Under the pieces are notes generated by a model. The model saw only the letters and a program-made list of their open reading frames with translations. It was not told the origin of the DNA and ran no database searches. Below are positions 10,122 to 22,680 of a stretch of DNA of 64,000 bases, piece by piece. Each line of letters begins with the position of its first letter. The first letter of the stretch is position 1. Made by a program: the position numbers and the translations under genes. This DNA is from Alitta virens (taxonomy: Eukaryota > Annelida > Polychaeta > Phyllodocida > Nereididae), in assembly GCA_932294295.1 (NCBI GenBank), contig OW028576.1, positions 40,621,247 to 40,685,246 of the forward strand, written 5' to 3'.

Positions 10122-13100
10122 GGAAGATGATTAATTAATGCAGGGTATTATTTAATCAATAATACAATTGATTGAAGTATTGCACAGACAAAATGAAGAT
10201 ATTTATGTATAGAAACTTGCATAGTGTTGACTGAACACAAAACTGGTGTGATTTGAAAGAAATTAAGTATGAAAACAAGGCATGCACCATCAGACTGCTA
10301 TGTTATATACTTATTGAAACTACCAGAAAACCAGAACTTACCTAACAAAACCAAGATTACAAATGAGATACATTAAGATTCAATCTTCGATAACACTGGA
10401 ACTTTTCATTTTGAGCACAGCAATATGCATACCATCAGCTTACAATTACAAAAGTAATATCGATAAAATTGTGATACGGGAACGGGAAATCCTACATACT
10501 TCGCGATCGCAAGAAGTGATGCAACGTGTTGAAAGAATGACTCAATTTTACATTTGAAGCTGAAAAATCAAGCAACGCCTGGGAATACTCTTTTACCAAG
10601 ACAATTTTATGCAAGAAAATGTTAAATTTTAAGAATTTGTGATGGAGCTATGAATAGTATGGCAACTGATAGCTTTTTGAGGAAACTAAACATGAAAGCA
10701 ATTTGAGGAAGTGATTTCTATATCTGTTTATTTTGGATTATATTAAATGAGAGTCAATCAAGGTCATCAACAAGGTCATCAACATATTTATGGTCTTCCA
10801 ACAAAGAAAATGCCTGCTGAATTTTTTATAACATTGAAGGAATATAAAATGACGACTTTCATTTCCTCCCAACATATTATTGGGAAAAACATGATTATTT
10901 GTGCCATATATTTAGTACATTAATACTGCAGAATTTTGTGCTTATTGTAGCAGAATTATACATATTATTTGTATTTTTCTTTTTATAAATATATGCATCC
11001 AAGACACTGTTTATATTAAAATTATTTTGCAAACTGTGTATTTTAAACTTTTTGATGAAATGTATTTTGATATTTGTACAATCATATTAGATATTTGTGA
11101 TTTATTATCTGAGAGACTAAAATGGTTTGTACTGTATACAAGTGAATATATGGTCCCAATGTGAAATGAAAGTTCATCTGTTTACAGTAGATTACGTAGA
11201 ATCGAATTCTGATTTGTGTTACATAATTGAGGGTTCCTAAGTGTTAATGAACTGCCCTTGTGAATGATTTTGCAACAGCATTTTTTACCATGGTAACTGA
11301 ATTTTCATTTTTTTTGTGAATACCCCACCTCACAAGAAAACCCAGATCATTACTGAGGCCACAATAATTATTGGACTCTTCTTAGTTAGTCATGGGCGCA
11401 TCAGCTATCGATTTTAGTCATTGACACAGAATACAATTTTGAGAAGGTAACGCACTAGATTTGGAGGGATCTACTTGGGAAAAATAGCAAAACTCGACGG
11501 TGTGACATTGCCCTTCTTAACCCGGAACAAAGTGACACTGAACCTCTTAAATAATGACGGACGTAAGAGGAATATCTACTTAAAGAGTCACAGGCGACAG
11601 TTTTGATGTTCTTACTTATCGCTAACATTCATTTAGGTAAAAAGTGAGGTGAGACAATAGATTTTCTGTTAAATAGCGACGTGGAACATTGCTTCCTATA
11701 TTTGAGACCCAAGTTGACCCCTATTTGAATGCATAGGAAAATTCAGCTGCCTAGGAGAAGGCTCCTGATCAGGGGTGTCGATTTCTCTTGATGGCTGTTG
11801 CACCGTGACTTTCCCTCATACAAGTGGCGGCAGTTAAAGTGCAGACACTTGCCAAGAGGTAAAGTAATGGTGGATCATTGATGTCAAACTATAAACTTGT
11901 ACCGATATGTGATATGAAGTGTAAACTGTTTAACAAAGGACAAATGTTCCAAAACAAAAATGTGGAAAAAAGGTAATTTTCATTCATGAATTACAGGGAG
12001 CGGGGGGGGGGGGGGATGATTGCATTGATCATCCTGCCCCTTCCAACAAATTCGGGGTTATACATCCCCCTGATCCCCCCCCCCCTGCATCGACACCCCT
12101 GCTCTGATTGGCTGAAAATGGTCATGAACTTTACAAATAATATTTGTGGAATTCAGAGAAAACTCTAACTTGTTTTCAGAGCGCATTGCACTGCGAAGCC
12201 TTATTATTATTGTTTATCTGTGGTTCAATGATAAAACACTAGTTGATGCCTGCAATTTAATAATTATCAAATTGTATTAAAATGAAGAACATTCAAAATT
12301 AAGACCAATAGCTAGGCCCAGATTATGTGGTCTTATATATATAGAATCGGATAGGTACATGCCTGTTATGAATTTTGCCAGTTTCTACAACAAAATCCAA
12401 AATAGACTTGTTATAGCCATCTGTGATGATGATTAAAAATGACCTATCAAATGTAGATTAATATTTCTTTGCTTTTTATGTTGTTCTTGTCCTAAAGATA
12501 TTGTTATAGCAACTGACCAACTGAGCTAAAGAGAATTTCCCGCTAGGCGAGTAGACGAGGTATTTGCTGCAGGGATCTCTTTACTATATTGCAATATCTA
12601 TGAAAATTGTTCTGTGTTTAGGACGTCAGTATGTCATATTGACTTAGATATTTGAAAGCTGCTCCATTTTGATAAAATAAATAGCTTCTCCTCCATAAAA
12701 TATCCCTGCTTGTGCTCAAAACTGTGATCAACCAAATAGATTTTCTCTGAAAAAAATAATTTCCTTCTCCTCTTCCCTGCTTTTTCAAAAAAATAATTGA
12801 TCATTTAGTAAATCACTCATGCCATTCTGAGTGCAAAAGTTTTAAGAAAGAAAACCATGGAGTTTTGGTGGCACTGGATTTGTGAATTGGCAATGCTTTT
12901 GAAAAAATGATATGATTTTATTATTTATTAATTTTTTTGGCCTATTTGCCATTCAGTCAAGCATGTTTAAATGGAGCAGCCTTCATTTACCTATTTTGTG
13001 TCTCTTTTTTTTTTCATTCAATATTTTCTCGCTGAGCTTCATTTTATTAAATTTTATTTGAAGCTAAATTAAATTAACTCTCAATAAATGACTTTTGATG

Positions 13101-13290
13101 TGCCATTTTAAGCCCAAATTTAGAGTATTTTTAATATTTTAATGTATCCTGCATGACGTTTAAAAAAAACTGATGGGGGTATATAATTCATATCAAAGAC
13201 TCTAATAAGATGTATGTTTGTATACATGTACTGTTTTTCTGCTTGTTATCACAGACCCTTTGCAAATGTATGAGGTTTCTTTAAGATTTC
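10122..13290. other. 3' flank of lectin gene, no gene seen
   Basis: AT-rich sequence without a convincing reading frame. The first kilobase probably contains the receptor 3' UTR. At 12,003-12,014 and 12,066-12,086 there are G and C homopolymer runs facing each other, like a small decayed inverted element. No tRNA or known repeat was recognised. Confidence 0.5.
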
Positions 13291-13294
13291 TGAT

Positions 13295-13665
13295 TACAAA
13301 AATATTAAGTGAATTTCCATTTAAATTAAATGTTTGTTTTTTATATTCAATTTATCTTGATCAGAGAACATATTACTATAATAATAAGTCAATTTTTAGG
13401 CTTCTTCATAAATATATATTTTCTAATTATTGCAAACAAATACACTAATTCCATAAATAGATTTTTTTTCCATAGTAGATATATATTAAGTGAATTTTCA
13501 TTGAAATTAAATCTTTTTTATATTCAATTCATCTTGTAAAAAAAAACTATTAAAAATGTATAAATATGATCAGAGCATATTACTATAATAATAAGTCATT
13601 TTTAAACTGTCTCATATATATATATTATATGTTTAATTATTGTAAACAAATACATTAATTCCATA
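13295..13665 (+). repeat. AT-rich tandem duplication, about 180-bp unit
   Basis: Two adjacent diverged copies (about 13,300-13,465 and 13,483-13,665) share ATTAAGTGAATTT, TATATTCAATT, ATATTACTATAATAATAAG and AAACAAATACA in the same order. The second copy has an insertion of poly-A and ATAT runs. Overlapping small frames here are low-complexity artefacts. Confidence 0.7.
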
Positions 13666-14872
13666 GTATATTTTCATGGTTTAAAGAATGCTGCAATTCA
13701 TTATGACTGTAGCACAATTCAGCAACACGAGACACTCCCAGAATTGAAGTGTATAACTTACTGCACCATAAGAGTTGCATGTTTGTGACAGAGCTTCACT
13801 TCCTTATAAATGGGAAATATTACTTAAGTTAGGAGTGGTCTATAAAGTGCAACACTTGCTATAATAGAAAAATGCTCACAGGCTTTTAGGAGTCACAACC
13901 CACTTGCAAGTACCTGGCTCTAGCTAAACTTCTGATAAAAATAAGTGAATTAATTTTAAAACTTTATAAGTACAAGTACTGGATACTGAATAATTGTAAA
14001 ATTGTAACTACATTATTAACTGTGATCATATATTATTTTTGTAACTCTGATTATCATAATATAAGTGATATCCAAACGTTTTGCTGTCCATTTTGGGAGA
14101 GTCAAAAACGTATTTTTTGTGAAGGTGTGACTTATAAACCCCTTGTGGGCTGGGTGCAATCAGCACAAGTCATAAATAATCAAATAATAATATGATAAGA
14201 CAAATAGATAAATAAATAATAATAACTATATTTTGAAATATTATTTATATATGCATAAATTAACATTCGAAACATGAGATACATTGCATGTGCTATTGCC
14301 ATAATGAAAATTTCAATCAATTGAGATATTCCACTTATCATAATTTCACAAAGGTAGAGGCTTCCCCATACACACTCAATCTGTAAAGCTTGAGTTTTTT
14401 CCTTTTTTATCTCTCTTTAGGCTCAAGTTATTAAAAATAGTATATGACTCATATAATCTCATATACACTCTTTCTATTATGCCTCAATGAGCAGGGGTGG
14501 ATCTAGGAAAATTTGCAGGGGAGCTGGGGGGGGGGGGGGTTGCCAAAATATAATATATTACAGGGATCACTAATCTTTTTTATTTGGCCAAAGGGGAAGG
14601 GGGGGGGGTTAAATCCCTCACCCCCCTGGACCTACTACTAACGAGGAATGTTTATTTTATTGCGTCTTTTCCATTTGATTGTGTGAATATAATATTATTA
14701 TGTATTGTCCATGTAATTTTACATATTGCATTGTATTTGTACATAACAGCTTCTATACAAGAGTATTTGATAATAAATGAATTTATATGTAACACAGTGT
14801 AGCTCTATTGTGACTTTAAGCCATACAGGAATAAGGAGATATACAGAGGCATGACTGTCACTTTCATTTCTT

Positions 14873-15215
14873 GAGCTTATAGTCTTGTCGTAAAATCTAG
14901 ACAAGAACCCGGGCAGCAGCAATAACCCCATCTCCTAGCACTTGGCTAGAATGGATATCCTCTGTGGCAGATCAGTTAGATGCAGGGTAAAGCTGCTCAT
15001 GAATTGGTGCATTGGCCGGGAGCCTCTGTGAGCTGCATGTGGGGTTCAGGGAAGGCAGTTCGAACCCCGCTCACAGCAGGTATATAAGTAGGTCTTGTGC
15101 GATGTTTGACTTGTGCGTCAAAATCGCAAGAGGTCGTCGGGGATGTCATATAGTATAAACTTGGAGAAATTAGACCAGAAGGGAACACTGGGGTACATCA
15201 AAAGTAGAATCACTG
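14873..15215 (+). repeat. SINE-like repeat with B box
   Basis: Contains ACAAGAACCCGGGCAGCAGC, GGATATCCTCTGTGGC, an A-box-like GTGGCAGATCAGTTAGATGCA and a B-box-like GTTCGAACCCC near 15,058. A shorter relative lies at 16,013-16,098 in the same orientation, so it is dispersed. The region upstream, 14,500-14,640, holds G-runs and mirror-like C-runs. Confidence 0.5.
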
Positions 15216-16012
15216 TCTCGCCAAAAGCTTAATGACCAAAGGACCTGGGGGCAATTGTGCAACAATAAGCATGGAATATACGATTTATCAGTTTTCATAT
15301 TCATTTACATTGCATGATATACATAATTTAGTTATTCTGAGCACCAAAGCACTAAAGAAAACACATAGTGAGCATGTTATTAGGTGGATAACAACCTTAT
15401 GGATAATACACTTCAATTTTAATTCGCTCAGATGCATAGTTAAGTAATTGCTGTGTTACTGTCAATTAAGTGTGTGTTGTTTATCTTGATATTTACTAGA
15501 CCTGCCACAGCAAGCCGTGAATATAGGCTATATCATTAATAGCTATCATTTTACTGGCCAGAATGTTTATTTTCATCTAAGCATAATTTGATTGTGTGGG
15601 TATTTGTGGGTTTTATATAATGGCAGTGTAAAAGACACATTCTTAAATCAGTCATCTTTAATTTCTTATAACCATAACTCCACCAAAAATGGTTTGATTT
15701 TTACGGAGAAGTTTCTCATCATGCTCATTGTAGACTATAAAACTGGCTTTTACGTGGGAATAAAATATAAATACATTAAATTTAGCAAATTACCATATAG
15801 AAGCATTTTTGCTGAGGAGAATTAGCAGGAGATATAATTTTTTAGGGCCACTGTCTTCACCCAGCCAGCGCTTATATTGCCCTGGGACTTAATTGCTTAA
15901 TATGATGATTTCAAAGCCAAACTGCACGTAAACTTGAAATCTGAGGAAATACAGACTTAGGAGACGCTCATATTGCAAATTCCGAGTGTCCCCTCCTGGT
16001 CTAATTTCCAAG

Positions 16013-16098
16013 GTATAAACAAGAACCCGGGCAGCAGCAATAACCCCAGGGATATCCTTTGTGGCCGATCGGTTAGAGGTAAAGCTGCTCATGAAAGT
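16013..16098 (+). repeat. Fragment of the 14.9-kb SINE-like repeat
   Basis: Shares ACAAGAACCCGGGCAGCAGC, ATAACCCC, GGATATCC and GTAAAGCTGCTCATGAA with 14,880-15,003, with an internal deletion. No coding content. Confidence 0.65.
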
Positions 16099-16282
16099 CT
16101 AGTTGTGCTTATAGTCATATAGACATATCTCTACAAATTTTGAAAAAAAATTAATACAGCTATCGTTTAAGCAACAACACTTCTTTAAGTTTAATACCCA
16201 TCCGATGAAAAGTTTGATAAAAGCAACAGACAAGAGTTGTAAAATCATTAACTTTACTCCACTGGGGTCATGCTTAATTACT

Positions 16283-16345
16283 GGGTGAGTGTAATGCGGA
16301 CCAGGCGGACAATGCGGACCACACTAAAACCAACAATATGCTGTT
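16283..16345 (+). mobile_element. Solo terminus of the long-TIR element family
   Basis: Begins GGGTGAGTGTAATGCGGACC and continues with AGGCGGAC, ATGCGGACCACACTAAAACC and CAACAA, matching the right terminal repeat of the element at 29,683-30,647. Only the terminal 60-odd bases remain, so it is a truncated insertion about 1 kb upstream of HSPA13. Confidence 0.75.
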
Positions 16346-16925
16346 TAGGAATTGATTATATTTAAAGTAGATATATCAAAATCATGCAGGAGAATATACC
16401 AAAATCCAGTGAAAAATACATTTGACAGCAGTGTATTACATTTCATAAATATATATAATTTATTAAACGAAAATAGCTGTAAGAGGAAATATTTTGTATT
16501 TGCCTTTACAAGTATGCCTTTTGAGGCCATGATAGAGTTATAACAGGAGATTTCAATATTCTATTTAAAGAATGGATAATTAAATTTGTATACAATTAAA
16601 TGCACTGAGGGGTTTGGCTGCAGCGCAGTCTATGTTTTTCCCTGTCGTGGTGGCGCTGTTGTCGCAATTATTAAAACTAAACGACAGAGGGCGTTCGGGA
16701 TTGGCTACATTGCAGGGAAAGAACTGGGTCAAATATCATGAGTTGGATCCTGGAACATATGGACTGAATACTGCGCAAATATGGGATCAGCAACCTGTAC
16801 AATATTTGGTTGGTATTTAACATGTTTTAAGAGTCACTGATGTTGTGTGAACGGTGAGGATGGGATAGCTCTGGAATTTAAGATTTGTCAGTAGGAACGC
16901 CGGGAAGATTGGGGTTTGGTCAAAA

Positions 16926-16948
16926 CTGAAACTGGCGAAAGTGAAAGT
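16926..16948 (+). promoter_or_regulatory. IRF/ISRE-like GAAA cluster upstream of HSPA13
   Basis: Three GAAA words lie in 19 bases (16,928, 16,937 and 16,943). The last two are spaced as GAAAGTGAAA, the GAAANNGAAA arrangement bound by interferon regulatory factors. It sits about 400 bp before the first recognised HSPA13 exon, in a likely promoter or 5' UTR region. The position is suggestive; binding is unproven. Confidence 0.35.
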
Positions 16949-17343
16949 AAGCATTCAGTGCTGACTTGTCGTTCATTCATTCGTCTGGAGGATCGAGTGG
17001 CATAATTGGAATGGCTGCTCTATATCTACAAATAACTATTACTCTTTGCTATTATTATAACTAAATGTTCGTATTGACTTTTATTGGTCACTTTAAAGTT
17101 TAATTACTTATGAAGTTATATCATTCATGTAATTTAGCCCAGGGCTACCTAGTGACCAGTAATTACGTGTATAAGTTCTGGAAATTTAATTGAATGACAC
17201 CATACTGTCACCATACATTTAGGTCCCACACCTCTTCAGTCTTTTTTTTGCAGAGTTCTCGATTTCCACTATAGTTAGTCCAAGCTCAAAAAATGGGATG
17301 CCGCCATCAATCTCATTTGATTTGTATTAAATTTATTTTTCAG

Positions 17344-17433
17344 GACTATCAGTTTTAGCTGTCTTGTTAGCCGGCTACTTGGGTCAGCGTTACTTGCCAC
17401 CTCCGACACCAAAAATCATTGGAATTGATTTGG
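17344..17433 (+). CDS. HSPA13: HSPA13 exon with signal-anchor and phosphate-1 start
   Basis: Acceptor ATTTATTTTTCAG, donor TTGG|GTATAT. Encodes the hydrophobic N-terminal segment followed by [13 protein letters not shown]. An in-frame TAA just upstream shows that translation must start in an earlier exon. Confidence 0.9.
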
Positions 17434-20400
17434 GTATATATGGCTATGTATAATTAACTTATCTTAATACATAATTGTTTCAGTTTATTAGGATGTTAAG
17501 TATCATATCAATGAACTGTATTGAATATTGTACAGCTGTAATTTGATTTAGACAAATGTTTTTTTAATAGGTGAGTATAATAATAAATTTTGAACATATT
17601 GTGGATATTTAGATTACATATTTAATTATATATACATATTTTGTATACTGATTTGTCTCCAGACAGTTCCATTCAGTAATTAAATTACTTAATTCTGTTT
17701 CGAAACTTCCTTTAATATTAGTTCATGGATACCTTTGTTGCTATAGATTGAAATGTCAAAGATGAAACCATTAATGAACAGTTTATATTCTTTACTAAGT
17801 TATTTACCTATGTAATATTATACAGTTTATGTAAAATTGAACAATATGTGAACTTTTAATAAAATCATCCAAGTGAAAAATGGTTGCTAAAACCTTTGAT
17901 AGAAACAAGGGAAAATGGTTGGAATTGTTGTTGGAATAAAAAGAATCGTGATTATTTATTCAGGGCTGTTTCAGAAAATTTTCAAACACTGATATCTATT
18001 TTTAAATGATAGAACAGCCCTCATGGGAAACAATGTGATGTGAAAATGGAAGTAAACTTTACATATTCTGCCAGGGCTTATAACTGACAGAGGTTGACGT
18101 AATGATGACATGATAAAGGTTTAGGCTCGACTGTAAATGAATCGCACCATTGTTTCCTATTCAATTATTGACAAATAATTGGATTTAATTTTCTAGGAAC
18201 CACGTATTCATGTGTGTCAGTGTATCATGCAGTCACGGGGCGAGTGGACGTCTTGAAAGATGTGGACGGACATAAATGCATTCCCAGCGTCGTTGCATTC
18301 AGGTTGGTTATAATTTACTTTTGCTGAGTTCGTGTGACTAGCAAATGCGATCATGCCTCACACAATATCATTGGGTTTTTAATTTTTTTAGACGATTATT
18401 TTTCATGTCGTTTTTGATAAGATCTGCAATGTTTACAGTGGAAGTTGTTGGCATTTAAAATATAATATTTGGAAGTCATTGTGGAACTTCATTATTTATC
18501 GAAATTAAATTTGATGAAATTAAATTGGCATATCATTCCGACCAACTGTCTTTCGAAAACAGATAATTTTGTTGCCACTTGTCTTTAGAGTTCTTAGTCC
18601 ACAGAAATTTGGCTATGACGATCGAGATTAATCATATAATTCTTTAGCAGCTCTAGCTAGTTGGCCAGTGAAGTAACACTAATTACTAGAAATTAGTATA
18701 TGCTGGGGCTAGTAAATGAATCCATGATATAAATATGATGAACTACTGAACTGTATTATAACTTCTTTGAGAAAAGTAACAATAGTATTTTATTGATTAA
18801 TGGGACAGTAATTAACTAATTAAATCTGATTTTCTGTACAGCGATGACAAAATTTTAGTCGGATACAAGGCAGTTGCTCAGTCAGAGAAAAACCCGGCGA
18901 ACACAATTTACGATGCAAAGAGATTTATCGGAAAGAAATTCACTCAAGACGAGCTAAACAAAGAGGCTGGGAGGTATCCATTCAAGGTGAGACACTTATG
19001 TAACTCTGACATAGTCCAGACCTTATTTTCTGGATTAAAAGCCAAGTCTCATCTCCCTGAAGCGAGGCCTTATTCTCCCCAGCCGAGCTGTCCTGAGAAG
19101 GAGGACATCTTTGGAAAGATGGCCAAATCTAAACATTGTAAAAATCAGGTGACATAGAGATTGAAATTCCTAATTTTTTACAGTTTGAATTAATTCTGCC
19201 TACATGATATTATAACAGGGTCATTTTGTGAAAGAGCGTTCTCCCGAAATGTTTTTTACCCTGTAAAAATATGTTCAAATAAATAAATAGGAAAGTAGTT
19301 GTATTATAGCCATTTCATGATGCCTCGATGCTACTTTTTACACAAATGCAATAAACTATAAATTACTGGACTTATAATGACATTGTTGGGCTCTTTAGGT
19401 GGTGTAATGTAATCTAATGTAGTCTGCTGAACACCAGTTTAAAACCTCTTAGTTCAGATCATTGTTGTTGATGTAAACATGCAAACTTGAGAAAAAACTT
19501 AGTTGAAACATACAAAGTCAATTCATAATTTAATGTTAAATCACTTTCTTGTATTTTCTAGATGGTGCTGAATGACAAAGATATGGTCAATTTTGTCATC
19601 ATAAATGGAAAGAATAAAACCCTCGTCAGTCCGGAGTACGTAGGATCACGCATTCTGGGCAACTTGAGAGACACTGCCATGGCCAATCTCAGTGTTCTTG
19701 TGAAGACTGCGGTCATGTCCGTTCCAGCGGAATTTAATGAGATGCAACGGAACTATACGCGGAGGGCTGCTGCATTAGCGGGTATGTAATGCCGGTAGTG
19801 GGATGGTTTAAATGTCTATGCTGAGGCAAGTAAAAGATCCCACTCATGGGGTAAATGTGTACCATTGGTGGACTCCCTGCTCTATGGCCTCATCAATCAA
19901 CCATTGATAGCAGCAATAACTTTCCTTAGAGTGCTGCACTTCCCATATCTATCTATCTATCTATTATTACAAAGATGGTGACTGTATATAGCTTGTTTAT
20001 TTTTGTTTATACCATGTTTTATAGTGCATGCTCAGAGGCACTTTACAATACTTGTAGTGAAGTCACTTTTGTAAGACCCATGCCTTGTCAATTATGTTAT
20101 ACAGGGTTGGTCCGCTTGGCCTTCTTATAGTTAAGGAAGTGTCACAGGAAACTGTTCGTTCAAATTTTTACATGGACAAAGTGTAATTAGCAGAGCTGCT
20201 CTATGATAAAGCTAGGGGGTAGATCATTGGCACTCATTTGAATTCGACTTTAAGGCATGATTAACGGTATTAAATCATCATAAAAACAACAGGAAATCTA
20301 TGTATTGGTAGTCATGTTTTCACTGTTATTAAGCCTTATCTCATGTCATCATTTCATCTGCTTATCTTCTTGTTAAATTACTGTTAATTAATTTTTCAGG

Positions 20401-21946
20401 CATGGAAGTTCTTCGGGTGATTAATGAACCAACGGCAGCCGCCCTCGCTTACGGTCTGCACAATAAAAAAGGAATAGACTACATCATGGTGGTCGATCTC
20501 GGAGGAGGGACCCTGGATGTGTCGCTGCTTAATGTCCAGGGCGGGATGTTTTTAACGCAAGGAATGGCTGGTCAGTAGTACTCAGTACACCAAATTTCGG
20601 CCATGATAAGGTTTCCTTTGGCAGAAAACCCCTTCAGGGCTTTCTCAGTCATTATAGGCATTTGAGAAAATGAGAGTGATCGAAACACCAATAATTAACA
20701 TTTACTCATGATAGAGTGACTGACAGACTTAATTTGGGTTTAGTGTAGTATAGCGGACCCAAATTTATGCCCTAATTTGGCGTTCATTAAAAATTTAATT
20801 TTTATAAAATAATTCACAAGTTTAAAGTTCTAGCACAATTAAAATAATATTTGGTTTAGAATAGGGGGGTTTAGAAAAGACGGCAGCCCCCATGAAAAAG
20901 CAAAAAATAAACTCTGTCTCTTACGTGAATATGAAAACTGTCGTCATAACTACATTAGTTTGTGACGTCATAAATTAATTTCAAGCACTTTTACGTCATA
21001 GGCATGGCAATGAGGCTCGTTAAATATGGTCATAAATCTGGGTCCGCTATACAGCACTTTTTCCCTTAAATTAACAATTTCTGTCGATCAACTTTATGTC
21101 AACATTATGTCTATGCTACTGAGTCTGAGATTTAGTCAGCTTATATGACCAGCTGCCAGAGGCAGACATAATGATGAGATGATAAGGCTGGGTGGGTACA
21201 CACCATGTTACACATTTACCCCGTGGATGGGTTCTTTGTTGTGTCAATTTTAAAGAGACTGGACTGCATATTATTAATTATCAATATCATTGTCTTTTTA
21301 AAACTTACTAGTAAGTTAAACATTGTAAATGGCGTCACCTGACTTTTTAAGACTTACTAGTGGGGTAATTAATCATTTATCTTTGTTTCCAGGCAACAAC
21401 CACCTAGGAGGGCAAGATTTCAACGAACGTCTCATGTCGTACTTGCAAAAACAAGTTATGAAGGAGTTTAATCAAGTCGTCGATAACCCTGAGGACTTAC
21501 AAGTGTTGCGCCAAGCCGTTGAAGACGCAAAATTAAAACTGACATCGCATCCAGAAGTCGCTGTGAAAGTGACGCTCAATTCAATACGGACTAGCAAAAA
21601 TATGCCTGTTAAATTTGTGCATACAGTCACCAAAGATATATTCAATGAATTGAACGCTGATCTGTTTGTAAAAGTTCTCGAACCGATAGATAAAATTTTA
21701 GAAGTTTTACAAATACCTAAAGATTATATAGATGAGATCGTTCTAGTCGGAGGATCAACTAGAATACCAAAAGTTCGAGAATTGATAAAGGACTATTTTT
21801 CAAAGCGGCCTAATACTGCTATTGATCCTGAGTTAGCCGTCGCTTCAGGTGTAGGAATACAAGCGGGCATTCTGGGCGGAATGTGGCCTTTGACAGTTAG
21901 TTCCACTGAAGTACCAACCACCGTTAGGAAAATTCATTTAAATTGA
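17344..21946 (+). CDS. HSPA13: Hsp70-family member HSPA13 (Stch), microsomal ATPase
   Basis: Six exons join in phase: 17344-17433, 18197-18302, 18842-18986, 19562-19781, 20400-20570 and 21393-21946 (TGA), giving 427 residues after the missing start. HSPA13 is an ER/microsome-associated Hsp70 ATPase core lacking the peptide-binding domain. Visible marks: hydrophobic leader [14 protein letters not shown]; phosphate-1 motif [31 protein letters not shown] [22 protein letters not shown]; phosphate-2 [23 protein letters not shown]; adenosine motif [15 protein letters not shown]. It ends soon after the ATPase fold (WPLTV..), as in the family, and is somewhat shorter than the human protein in the variable segment before the C-terminal lobe. 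The initiator Met and first few residues are in an unlocated 5' exon. Confidence 0.95.
18197..18302 (+). CDS. HSPA13: HSPA13 exon, beta-hairpin of lobe I
   Basis: Acceptor ATTTTCTAG, donor TTCAG|GTTGGT. Encodes [19 protein letters not shown] and IPSVVAF. The TTYS segment contacts ATP phosphates in Hsp70 proteins. Confidence 0.9.
18842..18986 (+). CDS. HSPA13: HSPA13 exon with [12 protein letters not shown] motif
   Basis: Acceptor TTTTCTGTACAG, donor TTCAAG|GTGAGA. Encodes [20 protein letters not shown], the Hsp70-type KRFIGK and AGRYPFK, phase 0 at its end. Confidence 0.9.
19562..19781 (+). CDS. HSPA13: HSPA13 exon, lobe I/II
   Basis: Acceptor TGTATTTTCTAG, donor GCGG|GTATGT. Encodes [13 protein letters not shown] and [14 protein letters not shown], equivalent to the VITVPAYFNDAQR region of Hsp70, then RRAAALAG. 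Confidence 0.9.
19790..19966 (+). repeat. SINE 3' portion with (TCTA)n tail in HSPA13 intron
   Basis: Contains GTCTATGCTGAGGCAAG, GTGCTGCACTTCCCATATC and a TCTATCTATCTATCTATT tail. It is the forward-strand partner of the minus-strand SINE at 716-978. The tRNA head is absent, so it is 5' truncated and lies just after the splice donor. Confidence 0.7.
20400..20570 (+). CDS. HSPA13: HSPA13 exon with phosphate-2 loop
   Basis: Acceptor AATTTTTCAG, donor GGCTG|GTCAGT. Encodes [34 protein letters not shown] and MFLTQGMAG, the most conserved block of the Hsp70 ATPase. Confidence 0.93.
20736..21064 (-). mobile_element. 329-bp MITE copy 2 in HSPA13 intron
   Basis: Reverse-oriented relative of the element at 7,642-7,975, sharing the ends GTGTAGTATAGCGGACCC and GGGTCCGCTATACAGCAC and the TGACGTCA-containing interior. 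Flanks CTTAATTT (20,728) and CTTAAATT (21,065) are an 8-bp TSD with one mismatch, matching the 8-bp TSD of copy 1. Confidence 0.85.
21393..21946 (+). CDS. HSPA13: HSPA13 last exon
   Basis: Acceptor CTTTGTTTCCAG. Encodes [42 protein letters not shown], then [19 protein letters not shown] and a short tail ending KIHLN. The stop falls where HSPA13 proteins end, without a substrate-binding domain. The window has no second Hsp70 fragment downstream, so this is not a truncated ordinary Hsp70. Confidence 0.95.
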
Positions 21947-22437
21947 TAATTTCGCAATTTAGGGTTTTATCTCATTCTACAGATTGTATTCTATTTATTT
22001 TTATAACTTATTCCATGTTGCAGCTGTGAAATTTTATTCTCGTTATTGAATTGCTACATTGAGGATACTCTGTGATCCCACCTTGGTCAGAGCTGTTCCA
22101 TTTTTAACCACCCCCCCACCCCCACTTTTTTCTACATTAAAAAAATACTGGTCAACCACCCCCCTCCCCCGATATCAGTTTTCCTCAATACCCCCCTCCC
22201 GATATCTGAAAAATCTTCAGGTCCATCCCCCCCCCCCTCTTTTTTAAATGGAACAGCACTCATATATACGCATCTGTATTGTAATTTATTTTCTACATGT
22301 TCATCTGTCATTGTCATTGTTGCGCTGTCTGTCAATACTAACAATATCATCCTTGTAACAGTGTATGTCTTATTTATGGTAGTATATATTTGTGTTGTTT
22401 TAAAATGAATTTGCTAGTTTTCATCAAAAGCTACTGA
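21947..22437. other. HSPA13 3' flank, C-run-rich
   Basis: Probable 3' UTR followed by several CCCCC(A/T)CCC runs at 22,110-22,235 interleaved with TACTGG and TCTGAAAAA words. No gene is seen; the opposing small frames are low-complexity artefacts. Confidence 0.4.
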
Positions 22438-22680
22438 GGGGTGGGGACCTAGTTCAGCAGTAGCGCTTGGTCCCGGTTCAATCCCCGATCGAACTTAAGG
22501 TGGGTAGTAGTTTGACGTGTTTTATCCTTCATGTCATTGCCATGGTCCCTGCCTTTCCTAATTGGCCCATCAGGTGCAGAAATACAGGATGTAAAGCAAG
22601 ACACTTGATCACACTAGGAGAGGGTCTTGGAGAATTTGAGGAAGCCAGGATCCTAGTGGGGGAGCAAGAAATTTGACAGT
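22438..22680 (+). repeat. tRNA-derived SINE (same body as 330-556)
   Basis: Head with GGACCTAGTTCAGCAGTAGC (A-box region) and B box GGTTCAATCCCC. The body has TCATTGCCATGGTCCCTGCC and CAGGTGCAGAAATACAGG, shared with 330-556 (minus) and 49,465-49,545. Confidence 0.75.

Noticed and set aside
16614..16820. HSPA13 first exon
   Set aside because: The 68-codon frame has a hydrophobic start but ends in a stop with no donor in phase with 17,344.
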